This document shows positions 17,305-26,460 of a stretch of DNA of 64,000 nt, in pieces. Source of the stretch: Nocardia miyunensis NBRC 108239. Lineage in GTDB: Bacteria; Actinomycetota; Actinomycetes; Mycobacteriales; Mycobacteriaceae. Made by a program: the position numbers and the translations under genes. How positions within the stretch are numbered: the stretch's first letter is position 1; each line of letters begins with the position of its first letter. The notes below the pieces were generated by a model. That model saw only the letters and a list, made by a program, of their open reading frames with translations. It was not told the DNA's origin and ran no database searches. The stretch is from contig NZ_BDBQ01000075.1 in the NCBI RefSeq assembly GCF_001613065.1, positions 25,878 through 89,877 on the forward strand. Reading direction: 5' to 3'.

Positions 17305-18639
17305 GTGTACGAACACAGCGGCATCCGCCGCCGCGACCTGCTGCGCGGAACCCTCGGCCTGGGCGCGACGGCGATGGCCCTGTCGGCCTGCGGATCCCCC
17401 CTGACGACCGGCCTGTACGGCGCACCTCCGCCGAGTAACACCCTGACCTACTGGAATCTGTTCACCGGCGGCGACGGCGAGCGAATGACCGCCCTGCAGA
17501 AGACATATCAGGTCGCCCACCCCGAGACCCATCTCGACGCCGTCACGCTGGCCTGGGGAAATCCCTACTACACCAAGCTTTCCCTGGCCGCGCGCGGCGG
17601 GATGCCACCGGATGTGGCCATCTCGCACGCCACCCGCATGACCCCGCTGGCCGAGGCCGGATTGCTGGACCCCATCGCACCCGCCGATCTGGCCCGATTC
17701 GGCCTCACCGCGGATAAATTCACCCCCGCGGCGTGGCAACGCTGTCATGTCGGGGACACCCTCTACGCCGTGCCGCTGGATACCCACCCCTACGTGCTCT
17801 ACTACCACAAAGAGGTGTGCGAGAAGGCCGGGCTGCTCGAGTCCGACGGTACCCTGAAAACCATTGCGGGAGTGGATGGTTTGCTCAATGCCCTGCGCGC
17901 GGCCAAGCAGGTGACCGGCAAGTACGGGGTGGTCACCGCGGACATCTCCGATCCGGCCATGTGCTGGCGGCTGTTCTCCACGCTGTACTGGCAGCTCGGC
18001 GGGACCATATTGGCGGACAACGGATCTCGCGTTGCCCTGGATGACGACAAGGCGCTGACCGCGCTGAACTTCATCAAGACCATGGTCGATGAGGGACTCA
18101 TGGCCGCACAGGTCGACGACACCGGGGTGCCGGTGCTGTTCTCCAACGGCGCGGCCGGATTCATGTTCGACGGCGAGTGGGATGTGACCGTCTACCTGAC
18201 CAACAAGACCCCCTTCGGGATGACGGGCTTCCCGCACGTGTTCGGTGATGAATATGCGTGCCAAGGAGATTCGCATACCTTCGTGCTGCCGCACGACGCC
18301 GGCCGAACACCGGCGAAGACCACCCGCTCGCTGGAATTCATCCGAACCATGCTCGAGCACAGCCAGATCTGGGCCGCGGGCGGACATATTCCGGCCTTCA
18401 CCCCGGTGCGCGACAGCGAGGCCTACAAGTCGATGGTCCCGCAGTCGTCGTACACCTATGTCGCCGACAGCGTGCACTACGACGAACCCGCCTGGTATTC
18501 GGGATCCGGATCGGAGCTCGAAATCTTCATGGGCCAGGCCATTTCGGCCGTTCAACAGGGAGGCCTGGCGCCCCGCGCGGCGCTGGCGGATATGCGCCGC
18601 AATCTCGAGCAGTTCGCCGAGATCCCCTCACCCGCCTAG
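17305..18639 (+). CDS. Sugar ABC transporter substrate-binding lipoprotein
   Basis: A 444-residue extracellular solute-binding protein family 1 (CUT1 type). The N-terminus carries a twin-arginine-like signal (RRRDLLRG) and a lipobox ending in LSAC (Cys about residue 32), so it is probably exported and lipid-anchored. TYWNLFTGGDGERM, ISHATRM and the TFVLPHDAGRTPAKT segment are typical. GTG start 21 bases after the arabinofuranosidase stop; GGGAG is upstream. It should capture arabino-oligosaccharides for the two following permeases. Confidence 0.9.
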   Translation: MYEHSGIRRRDLLRGTLGLGATAMALSACGSPLTTGLYGAPPPSNTLTYWNLFTGGDGERMTALQKTYQVAHPETHLDAVTLAWGNPYYTKLSLAARGGMPPDVAISHATRMTPLAEAGLLDPIAPADLARFGLTADKFTPAAWQRCHVGDTLYAVPLDTHPYVLYYHKEVCEKAGLLESDGTLKTIAGVDGLLNALRAAKQVTGKYGVVTADISDPAMCWRLFSTLYWQLGGTILADNGSRVALDDDKALTALNFIKTMVDEGLMAAQVDDTGVPVLFSNGAAGFMFDGEWDVTVYLTNKTPFGMTGFPHVFGDEYACQGDSHTFVLPHDAGRTPAKTTRSLEFIRTMLEHSQIWAAGGHIPAFTPVRDSEAYKSMVPQSSYTYVADSVHYDEPAWYSGSGSELEIFMGQAISAVQQGGLAPRAALADMRRNLEQFAEIPSPA

Positions 18640-18656
18640 CCAGCGCAGGAGTCACC

Positions 18657-19592
18657 ATGGCAGTCACCATCCCGGCGCCGCGTCCGGCCGTGCCCACCGT
18701 TGTCCGCGGTGACGCGGACGCCCGTCAGGGGCGGCGCAGCGGCCTGTATCTGTCGTTGCCGTTCCTGGTCTTATACGTGCTGTTCTTCCTGGGTCCGCTC
18801 GGCTACGGCGCGGTGATGAGCCTGTTCAACACCAGCATCGCGCATTCCGGACTGGGCAGCGCCCGCGGATTGGGCAACTACGCCGAGGTGCTGAGCAGCG
18901 CGGACTTCTGGTCCTCGATGTGGCACAGCGTCCAGTTCACCCTCTACACAACGATTCCGCTGGTGGTGATCTCCCTGCTGCTGGCGCTGCTGACCGAGCG
19001 GGTGCGCCGCGGACGAGGGTTCTACCGCTTCGTGTTCTTCGCACCGTACGTCATCCCGTCGGCATCGGTCGCGCTGATCTTCGGCCTGGTCTACGCCGCA
19101 CAGATCGGCCTGGCGACCACCTGGCTGACCGCGATCGGCATCACCGCGCCGAACTGGCTGGGCTCGACGGGCTGGGCGATGATCTCCATGGCTCTGCTGA
19201 CGCTGTGGTGGACGGTCGGGTTCAATTACGTGCTGTATGTCGCTGCGCTACAAGATATTCCGCGCGACGTCTACGACGCGGCGGCCGTCGACGGCGCGCG
19301 CGGATGGGCGACGATCCGGCACATCACCGTTCCGCTGTTGGGGCGTACCACCGCACTGGTGGTCGCCCTGCAGGTTATCGCCTCGCTCAAGGTGTTCGAC
19401 CAGATCTACCTGGTGCTCGTCGGCGGACCCAATTTCTCCACCCGGCCGGCGCTGGAATACATCTACGAGTCCGGTTTCACCGACTATCGCGCTGGTTACG
19501 CGGATGCCGCGTCGCTGGTGTATCTCGTTGTGATACTTGCCGTTTCGGCGCTGTGGCTGGTGGCCGGACGGATCATCGGCAGGAAGGGATGA
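18657..19592 (+). CDS. Sugar ABC transporter permease (MalF/UgpA-like)
   Basis: A 311-residue CUT1 permease with six predicted transmembrane segments and EAA loop IPRDVYDAAAVDGARGWATIRHITVPLL. AGGAG precedes the ATG at 18657. The gene lies 17 bases after the binding-protein gene and overlaps the next permease by four bases (ATGA). No ATPase gene is nearby; many actinomycetes serve such systems with one shared MsiK-type ATPase. Confidence 0.92.
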   Translation: MAVTIPAPRPAVPTVVRGDADARQGRRSGLYLSLPFLVLYVLFFLGPLGYGAVMSLFNTSIAHSGLGSARGLGNYAEVLSSADFWSSMWHSVQFTLYTTIPLVVISLLLALLTERVRRGRGFYRFVFFAPYVIPSASVALIFGLVYAAQIGLATTWLTAIGITAPNWLGSTGWAMISMALLTLWWTVGFNYVLYVAALQDIPRDVYDAAAVDGARGWATIRHITVPLLGRTTALVVALQVIASLKVFDQIYLVLVGGPNFSTRPALEYIYESGFTDYRAGYADAASLVYLVVILAVSALWLVAGRIIGRKG

Positions 19593-20482
19593 GCGCGGTG
19601 AGCATCGAATCCGCCTCGGACAGCGCAGAGTTCGGCACAGACAGCGCCGGACCACACGTGAGCAGCGGCCGCGCCTTCCGCACGCTGTGCGCGGTGGTTC
19701 TGGTGTTGTTCGCGGTGATCTGGCTGATTCCACTGCTGTGGGCGGTGGATCTGTCGTTCCGTCCCGACGGCGAGATCACCGCCGATCCGACCACCTGGTG
19801 GACCTCGCATCCCACCCTGGCGGCCTACCGCTCGGTCATCGGCAGCACCGACATCCTCACCTGGTACATGAACAGCTTTCTGACCGCGGCGATTTCGGCG
19901 CTGTTCGCGGTCGTGTGCTGTTCGATGGCCGGATTCGCCTTGGCGCGTACGCGATTCGCCGGACGTCGCGTCGTGATCGGGCTGCTGCTGATCGGATTGC
20001 TCGTGCCGCCGCAGGCGTTGATGGTGCCGATGTTCCAGGAGTTCGCCTCGATCGGGCTGACCAATACCTATTGGGCGCTGATCCTTCCGTCGATCGCGGT
20101 GCCGGTGGCGGTGTTCGTCTTCCTGTCGTTCTTCGCCGGAATCCCCTCCGAACTCGGTGACGCCGCCCGCGTCGACGGGGCCAGCTGGTTCCGGGTGTAT
20201 TCCAGGATCTATATGCCGCTGAGCCGACCCGCGGTGTCCGCGGTGGCGATCTTCGTGTTCGTGTGGACGTGGAACAGCCTGCTGTGGCCTCTGCTGGTGC
20301 TCAGCTCGACCCGGACCATGACGATCCCGGTCGGCCTGGCCTCCCTCACCTCCACCTACGGCGCGCGCTACGCCGAGATCATGGCGTCGGCGGTGTTGGG
20401 CGCGCTGCCGCTGCTGGCGGTCTTCGTACTGTTCCAACGCCGCATCGTCGAGGGGATGGCCAGCACCGGACTCAAGGGTTGA
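19589..20482 (+). CDS. Sugar ABC transporter permease (MalG/UgpE-like)
   Basis: A 297-residue CUT1 permease, partner of the preceding subunit. Six predicted membrane segments; EAA loop SELGDAARVDGASWFRVYSRIYMPLSRPA; the VPPQALMVPMFQ segment is typical of MalG-type subunits. The start codon overlaps the upstream stop, indicating translational coupling. It converges with an LLM-oxidoreductase gene, leaving 14 bases between. Confidence 0.92.
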   Translation: MSAVSIESASDSAEFGTDSAGPHVSSGRAFRTLCAVVLVLFAVIWLIPLLWAVDLSFRPDGEITADPTTWWTSHPTLAAYRSVIGSTDILTWYMNSFLTAAISALFAVVCCSMAGFALARTRFAGRRVVIGLLLIGLLVPPQALMVPMFQEFASIGLTNTYWALILPSIAVPVAVFVFLSFFAGIPSELGDAARVDGASWFRVYSRIYMPLSRPAVSAVAIFVFVWTWNSLLWPLLVLSSTRTMTIPVGLASLTSTYGARYAEIMASAVLGALPLLAVFVLFQRRIVEGMASTGLKG

Positions 20483-20496
20483 CCGACCCGCGCGTC

Positions 20497-21504
20497 TCAG
20501 CGAACCTGCGGGGCGATCTTCTCACCGAGCAACTCGATGGTGTGCAGGACGTTGTCGTGGGGCAGGGTGCCGACGCTCGGGTGGAGCATGAAGCGGTCCA
20601 GGCCGAGGGTGTCGCGGATTCCCGCGATCTTCTCCGCGACGCGGTCCGGCGTGCCGACGAACAGGGATCCGGCGGGTGAGCGCAGCGCTTCGAACTGATC
20701 GGGAGTCATTGCGCCCCAGCCTCGTTCGCGGCCCAGGCCGCTCATCGCGGCGGCGTAGGGTTCGTAGAAGTCGGCCACGGCCTGTTCGTCGGTGTCGGCG
20801 ATGTAGCCGTGCGCGTGCACCGCGATGGGCTGCGGATCGTGCCCGCCCTCCTCGAGAGCGCGGTGGTACAGGTCGACCAGGGGGCGGAATCGCGCGGGCT
20901 GGCCGCCGATGATGGCGATGGCCAGCGGCAGGCCCAGGAGCCCGGCTCGCACCACCGATTCGGGGCTGCCGCCGACCGCGATCCACACCGGCAGCGGCCG
21001 GTCGGTGCGCGGCTGGACGACGGTGTCGTGCAGTGCGGGACGGAAACGGCCGGACCAGGTCACCGGCTCGTCCGCGCGTAGATGCAGCAGCAGAGCGAGT
21101 TTCTCGTCGAAAAGGTCGTCGTAGTCGGCCAGGTCGTAGCCGAACAGGGGGAAGGATTCGGTGAAGGACCCACGTCCCGCCATCAGTTCGGCGCGACCGT
21201 CGGAGAGCAGATCGAGAGTGGCGAATTCCTGGTACAGCCGTACCGGATCCGCGGAGCTGAGCACGCTCACCGCGCTGGTCAGCTGGATCCGCTCGGTGCG
21301 TCCGGCGATTGTCGCCAGGACCACCGCGGGTGCGGACGCCGCGAAGTCCCGCCGATGGTGCTCGCCGACGCCGTATACGTCCAGACCTGCGCGTTCGGCG
21401 GCGACGGCCTCGTCGACGACCTGCCGCAACCGTTCCCCCGCGCTCGGTGCCGGGCGGTCGCCGACCGCATGCCGTTCGGCGAAGGTCGTCAATCCCAGTT
21501 CCAT
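20497..21504 (-). CDS. LLM-class flavin- or F420-dependent oxidoreductase
   Basis: A 335-residue bacterial-luciferase-like TIM-barrel monooxygenase/reductase. It has the N-terminal GLTTFAE strand, YGVGEHH at about residues 44-50, LTSAVSVLSSADPVR, the RAELMAGRGSF loop and a C-terminal FVGTPDRVAEKI segment. Such proteins use FMNH2 or F420H2; which one cannot be told from sequence. Substrate unknown. Single gene transcribed away from mapB. Confidence 0.88.
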   Translation of the reverse strand: MELGLTTFAERHAVGDRPAPSAGERLRQVVDEAVAAERAGLDVYGVGEHHRRDFAASAPAVVLATIAGRTERIQLTSAVSVLSSADPVRLYQEFATLDLLSDGRAELMAGRGSFTESFPLFGYDLADYDDLFDEKLALLLHLRADEPVTWSGRFRPALHDTVVQPRTDRPLPVWIAVGGSPESVVRAGLLGLPLAIAIIGGQPARFRPLVDLYHRALEEGGHDPQPIAVHAHGYIADTDEQAVADFYEPYAAAMSGLGRERGWGAMTPDQFEALRSPAGSLFVGTPDRVAEKIAGIRDTLGLDRFMLHPSVGTLPHDNVLHTIELLGEKIAPQVR

Positions 21505-21627
21505 TGTTCTTCCTCCCGTGATACCGATGTCGACAGCCTAAACGGACCGTGGTCCGGATAAATTCCGCGGGGGTCGGCGGCGCGGAGTGCCGAGAATCCG
21601 GACGCTCGGTGCGGATACTCTTGTCGC

Positions 21628-22491
21628 ATGGCAGTACGCACCCGCAAGCCGCTCGTCCCCGGCGTCCAGTCCCCGATCCGTGAGGTTCCGCGATCGATCC
21701 CGCGTCCGGAGTACGCGTGGAAGAAAACGGTCAACGAGGGTAGTGAACCGTGGGTGCAGACGCCCGAGACGATCGAGAAGATGCGCATCGCGAGCAAGAT
21801 CGCCGCGCAGGCGCTCCAGGAGGCGGGCAAGGCCGTCGCCCCCGGCGTCCTCACCGACGATCTGGACCGCATCGCCCACGAGTACATGTGCGATCACGGC
21901 GCGTACCCGTCCACGTTGGGCTACAAGGGATTTCCGAAATCCTGCTGCACGTCGCTGAACGAGGTGATCTGCCACGGCATTCCGGACTCGACGATCATCG
22001 AGGACGGCGACATCGTCAACATCGACGTCACCGCGTACATCGACGGCGTGCACGGCGACACCAACGCCACCTTCCTCGCCGGTGACGTGGACGAGGAGGT
22101 GCGGCTGCTGGTCGAGCGCACCCACGAGGCGACCATGCGGGCGATCAAGGCGGTGCGGCCGGGCCGGGCGCTGAACGTCATCGGCCGCGTGATCGAGTCC
22201 TACGCCAACCGGTTCGGCTACGGCGTCGTGCGCGACTTCACCGGCCACGGCGTCGGCCCCACCTTCCACAGCGGCCTGGTGATCCTGCACTACGACCAGC
22301 CCGCGATCGAATCGGTCATCGAACCCGGCATGACCTTCACCATCGAGCCCATGATCAACCTCGGCGGCATCGACTACGAGATCTGGGACGACGGCTGGAC
22401 CGTCGTCACCAAGGACCGCAAGTGGACCGCCCAGTTCGAGCACACCCTCGTCGTCACCGACACCGGCGCGGAAATCCTCACCCTCCCGTGA
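21628..22491 (+). CDS. map: Methionine aminopeptidase type I (MapB-like)
   Basis: A 287-residue type Ic methionine aminopeptidase that removes initiator methionine from nascent proteins. The roughly 40-residue proline-rich N-terminal extension (PLVPGV, IPRPEY) typical of actinobacterial MetAP1c precedes the pita-bread domain. Metal ligands are in NIDVTAY and HGDTNATF (two Asp), GHGVGP (His), FTIEPM (Glu) and FEHTLV (Glu). Corresponds to Rv2861c. cobQ begins 34 bases downstream, an arrangement not seen in M. tuberculosis. Confidence 0.95.
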   Translation: MAVRTRKPLVPGVQSPIREVPRSIPRPEYAWKKTVNEGSEPWVQTPETIEKMRIASKIAAQALQEAGKAVAPGVLTDDLDRIAHEYMCDHGAYPSTLGYKGFPKSCCTSLNEVICHGIPDSTIIEDGDIVNIDVTAYIDGVHGDTNATFLAGDVDEEVRLLVERTHEATMRAIKAVRPGRALNVIGRVIESYANRFGYGVVRDFTGHGVGPTFHSGLVILHYDQPAIESVIEPGMTFTIEPMINLGGIDYEIWDDGWTVVTKDRKWTAQFEHTLVVTDTGAEILTLP

Positions 22492-22525
22492 GCGGGTACC
22501 CCTCTGCGCCGGACGAGGTGGCGCG

Positions 22526-24061
22526 GTGAAGGGGGCACTGCTGGTCGCCGGGACGACCTCGGATGCGGGAAAGAGCGTCGTGGTTGCCGGGTTGTGCCGG
22601 ATGCTGGCGCGGCGCGGGGTGCGGGTGGCGCCGTTCAAGGCGCAGAACATGTCGAACAACTCGGTGGTGGCGCTCGATGGCGGGGAGATCGGGCGGGCGC
22701 AGGCGTTGCAGGCGCGGGCGTGCGGGCTCGAGCCGAGTGTGCGGTTCAATCCGGTGCTGCTCAAGCCCGGGAGTGATCGGCGTTCGCAGCTGGTGGTTCG
22801 GGGACGGGCCGTGGATACGGTCGGCGCGCGGGACTATTTCCGGCATCGGCGGCGGTTGCGTGCGGTGGTGGCCGATGAACTGGCCTCGCTGCGTGCCGAA
22901 TTCGATGTGGTGATCTGCGAGGGGGCCGGTTCGCCCGCCGAAATCAATCTGCGGGCAACGGATCTGGCGAATATGGGGTTGGCGCGGGCGGCGGATCTGC
23001 CCGTCGTGCTGGTCGGCGATATCGATCGCGGTGGGGTGCTCGCGCACCTGTTCGGGACCGTGGCGATTCTGGAACCCGAAGACCAGCAACTCATCTGCGG
23101 GTTCATCGTCAACAAATTCCGCGGCGACGTCGAGTTGCTGCGACCCGGTCTCGATACGCTCACCGAGCTCACCGGACGTCCCACGCTCGGCGTGCTGCCC
23201 TTCGCCGAGGACCTGTGGATCGACGCCGAGGATTCCCTCGGCACCGTCGCCGACGCACCGGTCGGCCGCCCGCGCCCGCCGATCGGGACCGAGTGGCTGA
23301 CCGTCGCGGCGATCCGGTTGCCGCGCATCTCCAACTCCACCGACGTCGAGGCGCTGGCCTGCGAGCCCGGGGTATCGGTGCGCTGGGCGGACGATCCGTC
23401 CCGGCTGACCGACGCCGATCTGGTGGTGCTGCCGGGCAGTAAATCCACGGTGAGCGATCTGGAATGGTTGCGCCGCACCGGAATTGCCGATGCCCTGGGC
23501 GCGCGTGCCGCGGCCGGGCGGCCGATCCTGGGCATCTGCGGCGGATATCAGATGCTGGCCCGGCGCATCGTGGACGAGGTCGAATCGAGTGCGGGCGAGG
23601 TCGCCGGACTCGGCCTGCTGGATCTGGACATCGAGTTCACCGAACCGAAGGTCTTGCGCCATACCACCGGTCGCGCCGCAGACTCCGGAATTCCGTTGAG
23701 CGGCTACGAGATCCACTACGGCCGCGCGCGCCGAACCGGCGATCCCGCCTGGCTCGAACTCGACGACGGCCGCGCGGAAGGCAGTGCGCGCGGGCCGATC
23801 CGCGGCACGCACCTGCACGGTCTGATGGAGTCCGACGAATTCCGCCGGGCCTGGTTGCGCGAGGTCGCCGAGCAGGCCGGACGCACCGGATTCCGTGTCG
23901 CCGAGGATATTTCGGCCGTCGCCGAACGCGAGTCCCAGCTCGACCTGCTCGCCGACCTGCTCGAGAAGCATCTCGACATCGGCGAACTGGAACGCCTGAT
24001 CACGGCCGGGGCGCCGTCCGGTGTGCCGATCCTCTCGACGTCGCGGAACCGGGACGCCTGA
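22526..24061 (+). CDS. cobQ: Cobyric acid synthase
   Basis: A 511-residue amidotransferase that amidates four side chains of adenosylcobyrinic acid a,c-diamide in the cobalamin pathway. The N-terminal MinD-like ATPase starts ALLVAGTTSDAGKSVVVAGLCR, with KAQNMSNNS next. The C-terminal class I glutaminase-type domain has Cys338 (GICGGYQM) and a His near residue 431 (THLHGL). GTG start with GAGGTGG upstream. It is separated from cobO/cobB by about 9 kb but acts two steps later in the same pathway. Confidence 0.95.
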   Translation: MKGALLVAGTTSDAGKSVVVAGLCRMLARRGVRVAPFKAQNMSNNSVVALDGGEIGRAQALQARACGLEPSVRFNPVLLKPGSDRRSQLVVRGRAVDTVGARDYFRHRRRLRAVVADELASLRAEFDVVICEGAGSPAEINLRATDLANMGLARAADLPVVLVGDIDRGGVLAHLFGTVAILEPEDQQLICGFIVNKFRGDVELLRPGLDTLTELTGRPTLGVLPFAEDLWIDAEDSLGTVADAPVGRPRPPIGTEWLTVAAIRLPRISNSTDVEALACEPGVSVRWADDPSRLTDADLVVLPGSKSTVSDLEWLRRTGIADALGARAAAGRPILGICGGYQMLARRIVDEVESSAGEVAGLGLLDLDIEFTEPKVLRHTTGRAADSGIPLSGYEIHYGRARRTGDPAWLELDDGRAEGSARGPIRGTHLHGLMESDEFRRAWLREVAEQAGRTGFRVAEDISAVAERESQLDLLADLLEKHLDIGELERLITAGAPSGVPILSTSRNRDA

Positions 24062-24432
24062 TCAGGACGGCGGACCCGTCCGGCACGGCTGCTCACCCTC
24101 GATGCCATGGAGTCGGGGCTTCTGGTCCCACTGCCGTGTCGTCCGGCTGCTCACCCTCGCCCTCGCACGACCGGATCCTTGATCACCGATGCTCCGCGCC
24201 CGCGCCGTAGAGTGCGCAAGCGGGACGTTCGAGCACTGCCGGGTGTCTTCGGACTGCTGGTACCCGCTGGCGGGCGCCGAGTTCGCTCGGGACGTGAGAA
24301 CATGCTCTCGACCGGCCGAGAGTGGTCCGCGCAACGATTCGCCCGCCCCGCGTGGCCGAGCTCTCCGCGGGCGTCGGTACGTGGGCAGCGACACGAAGTT
24401 CCCGGGGCGTGGGCCGTGTAGCGTAAGTCGAC
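24062..24432. other. 371-base gap after cobQ
   Basis: No gene is convincing. A 16-base direct repeat CGGCTGCTCACCCTCG occurs at 24086 and 24144. No cobalamin riboswitch features (such as a B12 box) were recognised. TAGCGT shortly before the ATG at 24433 may be a -10 element giving a nearly leaderless message. Confidence 0.5.
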
Positions 24433-24996
24433 ATGGAAACACGGCGGATCGCGGTCGGTGACCGCGCCTGGACCGTTCGAATCGATGGCTCGCAGTTCCG
24501 GCACACGGTCGTGCTGCTGCCCGACACGGGCGCCCCGGCCGACGTCTACGACGCGGTGTGTGCCCGCCTGCACACCTCGGATCTGCGCACGATCGTGCTG
24601 GAATCGATCGAGGGACTCGACACCGCGGCGATCTACGCGATCCTGGACGACATCGGCGTCCCGTGGGCCAACCTCGCCGGTTACGGCGCGGGCGCCGATC
24701 TGGCCTGGCAGCTGGCCGCACGCGGTTTCGGCCGGTTCATGGGGCTGGTTGTCGCCGGACGCGGGCATCCCGCCGCCCCCGGCGCGGACAACACCGTCAC
24801 CGATGCGAGCTGCCCGGCCGTCGAGATCCCCACCACCGTCGTCGCGACCAAGGATCTGCCGCGAGCGGCCGCCGAGGCCGCCGCTCGCCACGTCTACGGA
24901 GAATTCCGCGTCGCCCAGGTCGACGTGGCCGATCCGGCCGCCGAGGCCGCCCAGGAATTCGCCACGGAGATCGTGCTGCGCAGCGGCCAGTGGTAA
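24433..24996 (+). CDS. Small alpha/beta-hydrolase-fold protein lacking the nucleophile
   Basis: A 187-residue protein laid out like a compact alpha/beta hydrolase: VVLLPDTGAPADVYDAV, then GYGAGADLAWQLAARGFGRFMGLVVAG in place of the nucleophile elbow. The expected G-x-S-x-G reads GYGAG, with Ala instead of Ser, so ordinary serine hydrolase activity is not expected. It is also much shorter than usual and lacks an obvious C-terminal His motif. A binding or regulatory role, or a relic, is possible. The terminator that follows indicates a transcribed unit. Confidence 0.7.
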   Translation: METRRIAVGDRAWTVRIDGSQFRHTVVLLPDTGAPADVYDAVCARLHTSDLRTIVLESIEGLDTAAIYAILDDIGVPWANLAGYGAGADLAWQLAARGFGRFMGLVVAGRGHPAAPGADNTVTDASCPAVEIPTTVVATKDLPRAAAEAAARHVYGEFRVAQVDVADPAAEAAQEFATEIVLRSGQW

Positions 24997-25015
24997 CCGG
25001 CTGTAAGTTCTGCCT

Positions 25016-25034
25016 CCCCTCCGCTCCGGCGGGG
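25016..25034 (+). terminator. Hairpin after the small hydrolase-fold gene
   Basis: CCCC-T-CCG-CTC-CGG-C-GGGG, a 7-pair stem with one internal mismatch, begins 20 bases after the stop codon. No T tract follows. Confidence 0.5.
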
Positions 25035-25210
25035 TTCGCGGCGCCCTGATGGCTCACCGCCCGGCCCCGTGTCGGGCACTCGTTCTCGCGCCCGGCCACG
25101 CGTCCGGGCGGCGAGCCGCGCCGCAAACCGGGGGTCGGCGTTCTACGGGGCTGGTGAAACGAGGTGTTGAAGCTGTTGTCTCCGACGCGATTCGGCGTGC
25201 GGGGCTGATG

Positions 25211-26236
25211 TCATGATCGGTGATCGGCGAGCCAGCGCAGCCAGGAATCGAGTTCGGTGAACGCCTGCTGCCGTACCTCCTCGGAGGACAGGAACACATC
25301 GTGCCGGGCGCCCTCGATCGGGACGATGTTGGTGCGTTCACCCAGGCAGCCGGACCAGCGTTGGATCTGGCGAACGTCCAGCACGGTGTCCGCGACATCG
25401 GCCGCGGGGCCGTACGCGCGCATGAACTTGGTCATTTTCGAGCGCAGGATCAGCGCGGGTACGCCGATGTCCAGGCCGCGCTGCAGCCGGGCGTGCCCCT
25501 GCCGGATCGCGCGCAACCAGCCGAAATGCACCGGGAATCCGCTCAGCGGCTTCCAGTCCAGGTCGTAGTCCCACTCGCCGGACGAGCTCCGGTGCAGACT
25601 GTCGCCGTAGGTGGTGACCTTCGAACCGGGCAGGGTGGCCATGGCGCGCAGGCGGCCCAGTCCGTCGATCAGGGTGTTGCCGACGACGGTCCGGTAGTAG
25701 GCCGGGCCCTGTAGATCGAACCAGGGACTGTTCAGTACGAGTCCGGTAATTCCCTGTGCGGCAACACCTTCGGCGCTCTGCAAGCGGTCCAGCCAGAGCG
25801 GGGTCACCAGTCCGCCGGTGGAGTGGCCCATCACCAGCACCGGCAGGCCCGTCTCCTCGCGCACGATGCGCAGCGCCTCGTTCAACTCGGCGTCGTACAG
25901 CGCCAGATCGGTGACGTAGTGCGCGGTCTGCCCCTCACGTCGCGAACGCCCGCACTTGCGCAGATCCAGGGCGAAGAAGCGGTGGCCCTGCGCGGCCATG
26001 TGCTCGGCGAGGTGCCGCTGGAAGAAGTAGTCGGTGAATCCGTGGACGTACAGCACCGCGGCGGTCGCCTCGGCCGTGGACAGGTATCGGACCAGGGTGG
26101 CCTCGACGGTCCCCTCGCCGTCCGGGTCGGGTCCCAGGGGGATCCGGCGCTGTTCGTATCCCTCGCCCAGGATGTCGGGCTGCCAGGAGTCGGTCCGGGG
26201 CTGGGCCAGCGGCGTCTCGTTCGTCACAGGCTCCAC
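25211..26236 (-). CDS. Alpha/beta hydrolase (monoacylglycerol-lipase-like)
   Basis: A 341-residue alpha/beta hydrolase. It has HGFTDYFFQ (oxyanion region), the nucleophile elbow GHSTGG near residues 133-138, a probable acid in DTVLDVRQI and the catalytic His in EGARHDVFLS near the C-terminus. No signal peptide. Resembles lysophospholipase or monoacylglycerol lipase-like proteins, in the place of Rv2854 beside mqo. Substrate unknown. It is divergent from mqo, with about 220 bases between the start codons. Confidence 0.85.
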   Translation of the reverse strand: MEPVTNETPLAQPRTDSWQPDILGEGYEQRRIPLGPDPDGEGTVEATLVRYLSTAEATAAVLYVHGFTDYFFQRHLAEHMAAQGHRFFALDLRKCGRSRREGQTAHYVTDLALYDAELNEALRIVREETGLPVLVMGHSTGGLVTPLWLDRLQSAEGVAAQGITGLVLNSPWFDLQGPAYYRTVVGNTLIDGLGRLRAMATLPGSKVTTYGDSLHRSSSGEWDYDLDWKPLSGFPVHFGWLRAIRQGHARLQRGLDIGVPALILRSKMTKFMRAYGPAADVADTVLDVRQIQRWSGCLGERTNIVPIEGARHDVFLSSEEVRQQAFTELDSWLRWLADHRS

Positions 26237-26460
26237 GATATTCGACCCGCTCAGCGGCGTCGCGGTACAGGTGACCCGCTCACCGCGGGTGTGGCGGTTT
26301 CGAAAACGGGCATGCCGAGGGGCAGAATCAGGTTGAAGTGAACGACGGGTAACCTCTTACCCGCCGTATTCGCCGGAATTCCGGTGACGCACAACACAAT
26401 GCCCAGGTTGGGTCCGCCCGGGGCGCGACCGCGCATATGGACAAGGAAGTCGATCTACCC

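Noticed and set aside
15697..18555. Long minus-strand open frame opposite the arabinofuranosidase and binding-protein genes
   Set aside because: Arg/Gly/His-rich shadow of well-recognised plus-strand genes.
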